Shown here: one piece after another, positions 25,721-35,329 of the stretch
How the letters are laid out: each line of letters opens with the position of its first letter
Position numbering within the stretch: the stretch's first letter is position 1
Source: Actinomycetota bacterium
GTDB lineage: Bacteria > Actinomycetota > Thermoleophilia > Gaiellales > Gaiellaceae
DNA: 35,329 nt
Direction of reading: 5' to 3'
Assembly (NCBI GenBank): GCA_005883955.1
Contig: VAXH01000085.1
Span: 1 to 35,329 of the forward strand
The notes under the pieces: generated by a model
The model's input: the letters and a program-made list of their open reading frames with translations, nothing else
The model's database searches: none
What the model was told of the DNA's origin: nothing
Program-made: the position numbers and the translations under genes

Positions 25721-26404
25721 TTAGCCGGTCGTCACAGTCTGGCTCTGTGCATCGCGGCCGCGGGCGAACAGGAGGCCGCTGACGATCAGGATCCAGAGCG
25801 CGATCGCAGCCTGCGGGAAGAAGATGATCGAGAAGAGCGCGAGGATTCCGGCGGCGACACCGAGCCAGCCGGCCCACTTGGGCACGACCGCCGCGCGCAT
25901 GGCGGCCAGCGTGGCGGCGATGATCATCGCCGAGGCGCCGGCGCCGCCGGTCGCGTGCATGACGTAGCTCGTGTCGTCCGCGGCGTGGATCAGCCCGGGG
26001 TAGACCGTGTGGTGGTAGGTGTCGTCGCTCATCGTTCTGATCCCGGTGTTCACTGCGAGAGCCGCGAACGCGAGCGTCGCGTAGATCGCGCCGCCGATCG
26101 TCGCCAGCGCGGTGAGGAAACCGTCCTCCCCTTCCCAGCGGCGGACAGCGCGGCGCAAGCTGCTCAGGAACCAGACGAAGAAGAAAACGCCAAGGCCCGC
26201 GACGACCCAGCCGATGTTGATCTTGTCACGATGACTCGACTTGGAGTAGTAGGCGATCACCTTCGCCGGCGAGGCGTCCGAGTCCGGCTCGCCGGAGAAC
26301 ATGAGAATGACGCCGACGATGAAGAGGACGACGTAGAGGATCCCGCCCAGCGAGGCCCAGCGGGCGAGCCCGGCGCTCGAGCGTGGCGATGCCATCGAGT
26401 TCAT
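25721..26404 (-). CDS. Six-helix integral membrane protein, unknown function
   Basis: Protein of 227 residues with about six membrane helices (near 18-37, 64-82, 95-118, 147-168, 174-194, 198-215). A short loop after helix 1 (GEPDSDASPAKVIAYYSKSS, then HRDKIN) and one after helix 3 (NTGIRTMSDDTYHHTVYPGL) are the polar parts. This layout resembles DUF4386-like actinobacterial membrane proteins, but I cannot assign a family with confidence. ATG 26404 has GGAGCAGG just upstream. A 13-bp direct repeat sits 19 bases before the start codon. There is no operon partner. Confidence 0.7.
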   Translation of the reverse strand: MNSMASPRSSAGLARWASLGGILYVVLFIVGVILMFSGEPDSDASPAKVIAYYSKSSHRDKINIGWVVAGLGVFFFVWFLSSLRRAVRRWEGEDGFLTALATIGGAIYATLAFAALAVNTGIRTMSDDTYHHTVYPGLIHAADDTSYVMHATGGAGASAMIIAATLAAMRAAVVPKWAGWLGVAAGILALFSIIFFPQAAIALWILIVSGLLFARGRDAQSQTVTTG

Positions 26405-26422
26405 TCCTGCTCCTTCTTGTAG

Positions 26423-26448
26423 AGGGTCGGATCGAGGGGTCGGATCGG
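26423..26448. repeat. Two tandem 13-bp direct repeats in promoter region
   Basis: GAGGGTCGGATCG (26423-26435) is followed immediately by AGGGGTCGGATCG (26436-26448), sharing an 11-base core. They lie between the divergent membrane protein and aminotransferase genes, closer to the former. A direct-repeat operator is possible but unproven. Confidence 0.45.
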
Positions 26449-26505
26449 CCTCGATTATTGAGAGGTCTTCGGCTGTTGCCCCGTCTGCCTACTGGCCGCC
26501 TGGAC

Positions 26506-26511
26506 TAAGGT
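26506..26511 (+). promoter_or_regulatory. -10 box (TAAGGT) for leaderless aminotransferase gene
   Basis: TAAGGT ends seven bases before the ATG at 26519, with no Shine-Dalgarno in between, matching the leaderless pattern elsewhere in the window. Confidence 0.4.
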
Positions 26512-26518
26512 TGCGGCG

Positions 26519-27778
26519 ATGGCGACGAAGCAGGTCCAGGACGCGGCGGCCGTCCGCACCGGGCGCGAGCGGTACGTGACGCGAGGCGTCGCGACGACGG
26601 ACATGACCGTCAGCCGAGCCGAAGGCGCGACGATCTGGGACGCCGACGGGCGGGAATACCTCGACTTCGCGGGCGGAATCGCCTGCCAGAACCTCGGCCA
26701 CAACCCTGAAGCGATCGTCCAGGCCGTCCACGAGCAGGTCGACCGCTACCTGCACCAGTGCTTCATGGTCGGGATGTACGAGCCGTATGTGGAGGTCTGC
26801 CGGCGCCTCGACGAGCTCTGGCCGGGCCACACCGAGACGAAGTCGCTGCTGGTCAACTCCGGCGCGGAGGCGGTCGAGAACGCGGTCAAGATCGCGCGCA
26901 CGGCGACCGGCCGGCCCGGCGTCGTCGTCTTCGACCGCGCCTTCCACGGCCGCACGAACCTGACAATGGCGATGACCTCGAAGCTCGTCTACAAGCAGGG
27001 CTTCGGGCCGCTCGCGCCGGACATCTACCGCGCGCCCGCACCGTATCCGTACCGCGGCGTCACCGTCTCGGACGCGATCACCGGCCTCGAGCTGCTCTTC
27101 GCGCAGGACGTCGACCCCGGGGCGGTCGCCTGTGTCGTGCTGGAGACCGTCCAGGGCGAGGGCGGCTTCATTCCGATGCCCGCCGACTTCGTCCAGGCGC
27201 TGAAGCTGATCTGCGAGCGGCACGGGATCCTCTACGTTGCCGACGAGGTGCAGTCCGGCTGCGGCCGGACGGGGCCGCCGTGGGCGATCGAGCAACTGAA
27301 CGTCGAGCCCGACCTGATCGTCTCTGGCAAGACGCTCGGTGGCGGATTGCCTTTGGCGGCGGTGACCGGCCGCTCCGAGCTGATGGACTCGGTGCATCCC
27401 GGCGGTCTCGGTGGCACGTTCGGCGGCAACCCCGTCGCGTGCGCAGCGGCCTGCGTCGTGCTCGACGCACTGGCCGAGCCGGGCTTCCGCGAGCGTGCGG
27501 AGACGGTCGGCCGCCTGATCCGCGGCCGGCTCGAGCGGATCGCCGAGCAGCACAGCGCGATCGGCGAGGTCAGGGGCCTCGGTCCCATGCTCGCGATCGA
27601 GTTAGCCGAGCGCTCGGGTGACGTGACGAAGGCCGTAACCACGAAGGCGCGCGAGAATGGCCTCTTGATTTTGTCCTGCGGCCTCTACGGCAATGTCATC
27701 CGCCTACTGCCTCCGCTCACGGCGACCGACGAGGAACTGGAGCGCGGGCTCGACATCCTCGAGCAGGCGCTCGGATAG
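26519..27778 (+). CDS. gabT-like: Class III aminotransferase (4-aminobutyrate transaminase-like)
   Basis: PLP-dependent omega-aminotransferase of 419 residues. Family blocks are AEGATIWDADGREYLDFAGG, LVNSGAEAVENAVKIARTAT, VVFDRAFHGRTN, the cofactor-binding DEVQSGCGRTG, and the PLP lysine K271 in IVSGKTLGGGLP. The best match in style is GabT, which converts 4-aminobutyrate and 2-oxoglutarate to succinate semialdehyde and glutamate; ornithine or other omega-amino donors are possible. No succinate-semialdehyde dehydrogenase is adjacent. The ATG at 26519 lies close behind a -10 box. It ends 12 bp from the convergent MFS gene. Confidence 0.92.
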   Translation: MATKQVQDAAAVRTGRERYVTRGVATTDMTVSRAEGATIWDADGREYLDFAGGIACQNLGHNPEAIVQAVHEQVDRYLHQCFMVGMYEPYVEVCRRLDELWPGHTETKSLLVNSGAEAVENAVKIARTATGRPGVVVFDRAFHGRTNLTMAMTSKLVYKQGFGPLAPDIYRAPAPYPYRGVTVSDAITGLELLFAQDVDPGAVACVVLETVQGEGGFIPMPADFVQALKLICERHGILYVADEVQSGCGRTGPPWAIEQLNVEPDLIVSGKTLGGGLPLAAVTGRSELMDSVHPGGLGGTFGGNPVACAAACVVLDALAEPGFRERAETVGRLIRGRLERIAEQHSAIGEVRGLGPMLAIELAERSGDVTKAVTTKARENGLLILSCGLYGNVIRLLPPLTATDEELERGLDILEQALG

Positions 27779-27790
27779 AGACGATGGAGT

Positions 27791-29008
27791 TCAGCGCGCC
27801 CGCAGCTGCCAGCCCGCGCCCGTAAGGGCGAAGGCCACGAGCACCAGCGAGACGGCTCCGACCGAGACCGAGAGCGAGAAGCGCAGGTCGAGCAGGCCGG
27901 TGGCGATGACGGAGGTGGCGACCAGGAAGTAGATGCAGGCGATGAAGGCTGCGGTCACCTCGCCGCGCCGCTCGGCCGGTGCGAGGTCGTTCAGCTCCTC
28001 CTGTGCGTTCAGGAAGCCGAGGCCGTGACCTGCGCCGGCGGCGAGTGCGCCGGCCACGAGGAGGGCCAGCGAGCCGAGCGGCGACGCGACCACGAGCGCG
28101 AGCAGTCCGGCGGCCAGCAGCCCTAGCCCGGTTGCTTGGCTTAGCTGCGGCGAGGGCCGGCGGCGCTGCGCGACCACCTGGGTGGCGAAGGACGCGAGCA
28201 AGGCGATCGCCGAGATCGCGGCCAGCAGCGCGAGATTCTGCGTATGAAGGAAGCCGTGCGCGTACGAGGGCACGATCGAGAGGTAGAGCGCGACCGTCGC
28301 CCAGACAGTGGCGGCGGTGACGCTGACGCGGGCAAAGGCGCCGAGGATCTCGCGGGGAACGCGAGGGCGCTGGATCCGCCACGGCTCGCGCGCGCGGCCC
28401 GGCGGTTCCGAGAGCATCATCGTCGCCACAGCGGCGACGACCGTCAGAGCAAGGCCGACGATGAACGGCAGCCGCAGCGGGTCTGGCGCCCACTCCGCGA
28501 GCACGCCGGCCAGGAGCGGCCCGGCGGCGCTTCCGCCGGCCTGCGCCAGGCCGGCGAACATCGCCGCGCGGCGACGGTCGTCATGCGGGTCGAGCTCGAC
28601 GAGCGCCGCGGTCGCGGCGCCGCTGATCATCCCGACCGCGAGCCCTTGCAAGGCACGAGCGCCGTAGAGCCAGACCGCGCTGCCCGCGAACGCGAAGACG
28701 ACGAGCCCCGCGAACGCGACGCCGAGCCCCGCCAGGATCACCGGCCGCCGGCCGAAGCGGTCCGAGAGCCGGCCGAAGAGGATCAAGGCCGGCACGAGCA
28801 CGATCGCGTATGTGGCGAAGATCGAAGTGAGCACGAGGCTGGAGAAGCCGAACTTCGCCGCATAGACCGCGTAGAGCGGCGTCGCCAGGTTCGCGCCGGC
28901 GAGCAGGACGAACCAACCGGACCAGACGATCAGAGCCGGCAGGAAGCCGGCCTGCGCACGTGAGGATGTGCGCCCGCGCGACCGGCCGGTCTGCGTGCGA
29001 ACCGCCAC
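27791..29008 (-). CDS. MFS transporter
   Basis: Inner-membrane transporter of about 405 residues and 12 helices. Helix 1 is PALIVWSGWFVLLAGANLA. Motif A is FGRLSDRFGRRPV between helices 2 and 3. GARALQGLAVGMISGAATAA covers helix 4, and GHGLGFLNAQEELNDLAPAE is a late-loop motif seen in several drug-exporter-like MFS proteins. The frame is open to 29146 over the VOC gene's 3' end, but GTG 29008 gives a sensible N-terminus and leaves the VOC terminator upstream. The substrate is unknown; it is the third MFS gene in this window and not closely related to the other two. Confidence 0.88.
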   Translation of the reverse strand: MAVRTQTGRSRGRTSSRAQAGFLPALIVWSGWFVLLAGANLATPLYAVYAAKFGFSSLVLTSIFATYAIVLVPALILFGRLSDRFGRRPVILAGLGVAFAGLVVFAFAGSAVWLYGARALQGLAVGMISGAATAALVELDPHDDRRRAAMFAGLAQAGGSAAGPLLAGVLAEWAPDPLRLPFIVGLALTVVAAVATMMLSEPPGRAREPWRIQRPRVPREILGAFARVSVTAATVWATVALYLSIVPSYAHGFLHTQNLALLAAISAIALLASFATQVVAQRRRPSPQLSQATGLGLLAAGLLALVVASPLGSLALLVAGALAAGAGHGLGFLNAQEELNDLAPAERRGEVTAAFIACIYFLVATSVIATGLLDLRFSLSVSVGAVSLVLVAFALTGAGWQLRAR

Positions 29009-29055
29009 GCCCTTCGCTAACCGCGCTGCCCCAAAGGCAAACCCGGCAATCCGTA

Positions 29056-29084
29056 CCGGGACCCGCCTTTCCAGCGGGCCCCGG
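29056..29084 (-). terminator. Hairpin after the VOC gene
   Basis: On the minus strand CCGGGGCCCGC and GCGGGTCCCGG pair over 11 bp, with one G-U, around a 7-base TGGAAAG loop, starting 12 bases after the VOC stop codon. It separates the VOC gene from the MFS gene. Confidence 0.65.
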
Positions 29085-29096
29085 CGTGTTTCGCGA

Positions 29097-29492
29097 CTAG
29101 GCCGGCAGCGGCTCGACGATCGACAGCGCGTTCCCGTTCGGGTCACGGAGCCTGAACATCGGCGGCACAGGCGGGCCCCAGCGCGCGATCTCCGGGTCGA
29201 CGTCGACGCCGGCCTCCTTCAGGGCGGCGTGGTCGGCCTCGATGTCGTCGGTCGAGATGATGATCCCGCTGTCGACCGATGTCGGGTTGCCCTCCATCGG
29301 CGGCGCCAGCGCGATGGCGGTCGGAGCGCCCTTCGGTGCGACCTCGATCCAGCGCATCTGACCGGCGGCGAAGGTCTCGTCCACGCGCTTCTCGAAGCCG
29401 AGCGTGTCGACGTAGAACTGGAGCGAGCGATCCGGGTCGGTCGTCGGGATGACCACGCGGCCGACTTCGGTGATGTGGAGCTTGCTGGACAT
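29097..29492 (-). CDS. VOC (glyoxalase/bleomycin resistance) superfamily protein
   Basis: Protein of 131 residues with the paired beta-alpha-beta-beta-beta modules of the vicinal-oxygen-chelate fold. DRSLQFYVDTLGFEKRVDE is the first-module signature, GIIISTDDIEADHAALKEAG the second, and FRLRDPNGNALSIVEP the C-terminal strand with the conserved Glu metal ligand. The usual N-terminal His ligand is not obvious in VGRVVIPTTD, so metal-dependent activity is uncertain. ATG 29492 with AAGGGAG five bases upstream is clear. It is divergent from the PLP decarboxylase gene. Glyoxalase, dioxygenase and resistance roles all occur in this family. Confidence 0.9.
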   Translation of the reverse strand: MSSKLHITEVGRVVIPTTDPDRSLQFYVDTLGFEKRVDETFAAGQMRWIEVAPKGAPTAIALAPPMEGNPTSVDSGIIISTDDIEADHAALKEAGVDVDPEIARWGPPVPPMFRLRDPNGNALSIVEPLPA

Positions 29493-29573
29493 GCTGTCTC
29501 CCTTCGGTGGTGGTGTCGTGAGCTCAGACCGGGGGTCGCGGCGAAAATCATCGGTGTCAGCGAGACTTGCAGC

Positions 29574-30971
29574 GTGCCACCGCTGACGGTCTCCTCGCAA
29601 CGGTTCGGGGCGTTCGCAGAGCGGGTCGCTGCAGCCGCCACAGCGTTTTTGGCGGCACTCGACGAGAGGCCAACCGTTCCACCGACCTCAGGAGCAGGGA
29701 CGACCGCTGCCTTCGAGGACGACCTTCCCGAACATGGTGTGGGGGAGGCGGTGTTGGACGATCTCGAGGCGGTCGCCGAGCACGCTCGCGCCAACACAGG
29801 TCGGCTCTTCCCGTACGTCGTCGGCTCCGGGGAGCCGATCGCAGCGCTCGGCGACCTCTATGCGTCCGTGCTCAACCAGAACGTCACCGCCTGGCGTTCG
29901 GCGCCCAGCGCTGTCACCGTCGAGCGGACGGTCGTGCGCTGGCTCGCCGAGGCGATCGGGTGCAACGGGTTCAGTGGCAGCCTCTGCGGCGGCGGCTCTC
30001 TCGCGAACCTGATGGCGCTCGCGATGGCGCGGGAGGCCCGCGCACCCGCAAACGATGACGGCGCCCAGGCGTGTGTCGTCTACGCGTCGGCCGAAGTGCA
30101 CATGTCGATCCCGAAGGCGCTCGCGCTGCTCGGGATCGGCAGGGCGAACCTCCGGCTCATTCAGGTCGACGAGGATTTCCGGATCGATCTCGAGGCGCTC
30201 GAGGCGGCTATCACCCGCGATCGCAACGCCGGCAAGCGCGGGATCGCGATTGTCGGGTCCGCCGGCACGATCACGACCGGCTCGATCGATCCCCTCCCGC
30301 TGCTGGCGGAGGTGGCGCGGGCCAACGATCTCTGGCTTCACGTCGATGGTGCTTACGGCGTCTTGGCTGCTCTCGCGGAGCCCGCGAAGCTCGAGGGCCT
30401 GGTGCTGGCGGATTCGATCTCGCTCGACCCCCACAAGTGGCTGTACCAACCGATCGACTGCAGCCTGCTCCTCTATCGAGATGTAGAGCTCGCTCGGAAG
30501 ACCTTCTCCTACACCGGCGACTATGCGAGGACCCTGAGCGAGGACCCGATCGAGGGCTTCGCCTTCTTCGAAGAGTCGATCGAGCTCTCGCGGCGCTTCC
30601 GCGCGCTCAAGCTCTGGTTGTCGCTGCGCTTCCACGGGCTGGAGGCGTTCCGGGAGGCAATCGGAGAAAACCTGAGGCAGGCGCAAATGCTCGCCGAGCT
30701 GATAGATGCCGAGCCGACGCTCGAGCGGGTGGCGCCGGTCGAGCTCAGCGCGGTCTGCTTCCGGTGGACGGGCGGCGAGGCGGAGACGCTGGATCGCCGA
30801 AACGCGGAGATCCTGCGGCGCGTGACCGAACGCGGCCGGGTCGCGATCTCGAATGCGACCATCCGCGGCAACTTCTGCCTGCGCGCCTGCATCGTCAATC
30901 ATCGGACGACCGACGAGGATGTGGCGGCGGTCGTTGCCGAGGTTCTCACTGCTGCCGAGGAAACGATCTAG
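29574..30971 (+). CDS. Group II pyridoxal-dependent decarboxylase (aromatic-L-amino-acid/tyrosine type)
   Basis: PLP enzyme of 465 residues. Recognisable blocks are the N-terminal PYVVGSGEPIAALGDLYASV, FSGSLCGGGSLANLMALAMA, YASAEVHMSIPKALALLGIG, SAGTITTGSIDPL, HVDGAYGVLA and the PLP lysine K288 in SLDPHKWLYQPIDCS. The family removes CO2 from amino acids such as tryptophan, tyrosine, DOPA or glutamate; some bacterial members act instead as aldehyde synthases. GTG 29574 fits the family N-terminus, with GAGACT six bases upstream. The frame extends back to 28968 only as antisense to other genes. Two cupin genes follow at once. Confidence 0.9.
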   Translation: MPPLTVSSQRFGAFAERVAAAATAFLAALDERPTVPPTSGAGTTAAFEDDLPEHGVGEAVLDDLEAVAEHARANTGRLFPYVVGSGEPIAALGDLYASVLNQNVTAWRSAPSAVTVERTVVRWLAEAIGCNGFSGSLCGGGSLANLMALAMAREARAPANDDGAQACVVYASAEVHMSIPKALALLGIGRANLRLIQVDEDFRIDLEALEAAITRDRNAGKRGIAIVGSAGTITTGSIDPLPLLAEVARANDLWLHVDGAYGVLAALAEPAKLEGLVLADSISLDPHKWLYQPIDCSLLLYRDVELARKTFSYTGDYARTLSEDPIEGFAFFEESIELSRRFRALKLWLSLRFHGLEAFREAIGENLRQAQMLAELIDAEPTLERVAPVELSAVCFRWTGGEAETLDRRNAEILRRVTERGRVAISNATIRGNFCLRACIVNHRTTDEDVAAVVAEVLTAAEETI

Positions 30972-30983
30972 GCTCCTTTTTCC

Positions 30984-31373
30984 GTGGGCTTCCGTGTCAT
31001 CGCTCCCGACGAGCTCGAATGGGTCGAGCGCGAGCCCGAGGCGGGCGGGGTTGCGCGCTACGTCGCGCGCCTGAGCGACGTCCTTGGGTTCGCGCACACG
31101 CGCGGGAGCATGTGGCGGTATCCGCCCGGCTCGAAGGGCCGGCGGCATCGGGACACGATTCAAGAGGAGACGTTCGTCGTCCTTTCCGGGACGCTGACGA
31201 TGTATCTCGGCGACCCACCGGAGCGCGTCGACGTTCCCACCGGCGGAGTCGTCCACGTCGAGTCGGGGACGGTGCTGCAGTCGGCGAACCACGGCGACGA
31301 AGAGGTCGTCATGTACGCGTACGGCGCCCCGCCGGAGACGGGCGGCGCCGAGTTCTTCGACTCCGCCGTGTAG
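30984..31373 (+). CDS. Cupin-domain protein, first of a tandem pair
   Basis: Single-domain cupin of 129 residues. The two cupin motifs are visible: GRRHRDTIQEETFVVLSGTL (metal ligands among the His and Glu) and VVHVESGTVLQSANHGDEEV. Such proteins bind a metal in a small beta-barrel and may be enzymes or small-molecule binders. GTG 30984 lies 13 bp after the decarboxylase stop; a TAGGCT at 30969-30974 overlaps that stop and could be a -10 box. The next gene is a close paralogue, starting inside this gene's stop codon. No substrate can be assigned. Confidence 0.88.
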   Translation: MGFRVIAPDELEWVEREPEAGGVARYVARLSDVLGFAHTRGSMWRYPPGSKGRRHRDTIQEETFVVLSGTLTMYLGDPPERVDVPTGGVVHVESGTVLQSANHGDEEVVMYAYGAPPETGGAEFFDSAV

Positions 31374-31756
31374 TGGGATTTCGCGTCGTCCGTCCCGACG
31401 AGCTCGATTGGATCACCCGCCCGCACGAGCCCGACGAGCCGGCGCGCCACGTCGCCGAGCTGAGCGAACCGCTCGGCTTCGCGCGCACGCGCGGGAACAT
31501 CTGGCGCTACGAGCCCGGCGCGGCCGGCCGGCGCCACCGGCACGAGGAGCAGGAGGAGACGTTCGTAGTGCTCTCGGGAACGCTGTCGATGTACGTCGGC
31601 GACCCGCCCGAGCGCGTGGACGCCACCGCCGGCGGCGTCATCCACGTCGAGGGCGGGACGCCGCTGCAGACGGCGAACCACGGCGACGAGGATTTGGTCG
31701 TCTACGTGTACGGCGCGCCGCCCGACGAGGGCGCGGAGGTTCTCGACTCGAGTTGA
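31373..31756 (+). CDS. Cupin-domain protein, second of a tandem pair
   Basis: Cupin of 127 residues that aligns with its upstream neighbour over the whole length with only small end differences, at roughly 60 percent identity by eye. Shared stretches include GRRHR, QEETFVVLSGTL, GDPPERVD and ANHGDE. In this copy the metal motif reads RRHRHEEQEETF, with an additional His relative to RRHRDTIQEETF in the first copy, so metal affinity may differ. GTG 31373 overlaps the previous TAG by one base, giving tight coupling. The pair arose by tandem duplication. Confidence 0.88.
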   Translation: MGFRVVRPDELDWITRPHEPDEPARHVAELSEPLGFARTRGNIWRYEPGAAGRRHRHEEQEETFVVLSGTLSMYVGDPPERVDATAGGVIHVEGGTPLQTANHGDEDLVVYVYGAPPDEGAEVLDSS

Positions 31757-31790
31757 GGAAGATCACAGTCAGCGCGCCAAGGTTGGTCGC

Positions 31791-31827
31791 TGGCGACCCT
31801 CCGGCTGCCAAATTCGGAGGGTCGCCA
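31791..31827. terminator. 13-bp stem between cupin and nrdJ gene ends
   Basis: TGGCGACCCTCCG (31791-31803) and CGGAGGGTCGCCA (31815-31827) form a perfect 13-bp stem with an 11-base loop, between the converging stops at 31756 and 31838. It is symmetric enough to serve both directions, with no strong T-run. Confidence 0.75.
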
Positions 31828-31837
31828 AAGAACGCTC

Positions 31838-35329
<3,492 letters not shown>

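Noticed and set aside
29688-31292. 534-codon minus-strand frame opposite the decarboxylase and first cupin
   Set aside because: The plus strand carries complete PLP decarboxylase and cupin motifs. The minus frame has none.
30071-31756. 561-codon plus-strand frame ending in the second cupin
   Set aside because: Only the last 127 codons, from GTG 31373, are cupin. The earlier part is an out-of-frame reading of the decarboxylase and first cupin.

Overview
The window is high-GC (roughly two-thirds G+C), densely coding DNA, probably from an Actinomycetota chromosome and most likely the class Thermoleophilia (Gaiella/Solirubrobacter-like). This rests on codon bias, frequent GTG/TTG starts, many apparently leaderless genes with a TANNNT -10 box 6-9 nt before the start codon, a ~1000-residue zinc ribbon/adenylate cyclase/ATPase/TPR protein, a SigG-type ECF sigma factor with a SnoaL-like tail, and a B12-dependent ribonucleotide reductase. 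The lineage is inference; there is no rRNA or marker gene. I saw no tRNA, rRNA, CRISPR array or transposase.

Layout. 1-4441 (+): a three-helix membrane protein, acylphosphatase, a TTG-initiated LuxR-type regulator with a helical-repeat body, and an FMO-like flavoprotein. 4546-9189 (+): cyclase/ATPase/TPR regulator, aldo/keto reductase and a DUF1697 protein that appears to start at CTG. 9218-12548: a YciI protein divergent from an ArsR-AHSA1 pair whose operator covers the start codon, then a convergent RibD_C-type reductase and DHA2 exporter. 12632-14421: a STAS protein whose 3' end lies antisense in the 3' end of the SigG-like gene, then a TetR regulator. 14422-14490 holds four 13-bp TetR-type sites between tetR and a GNAT gene. 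15682-17439: a rearrangement scar (18-codon reductase fragment plus a foreign gene tail) joined to a histidine kinase that has lost its G2 box, with an intact OmpR-type response regulator upstream. 17612-18733: a secreted beta-propeller.

18786-24545 (-) is the most unusual block. An AONS-family PLP synthase, a polytopic GAF-like/PAS/GGDEF/EAL protein and an MFS exporter are translationally overlapping. This suggests synthesis of a small lipid-like or amino-ketone molecule, a membrane c-di-GMP enzyme and export in one unit. 24611-31756 is mixed metabolism: a RibD_C reductase, a Cys-rich small protein, a six-helix membrane protein, a class III aminotransferase, an MFS exporter, a VOC protein, a group II PLP decarboxylase and two tandem-duplicated cupins.

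31838 to the right edge (-) is nrdJ, cut by the window at its 5' end. It carries a 384-residue LAGLIDADG intein whose +1 residue is the Cys aligning with the redox-active Cys of ribonucleotide reductase. Several strong hairpins mark convergent gene ends.
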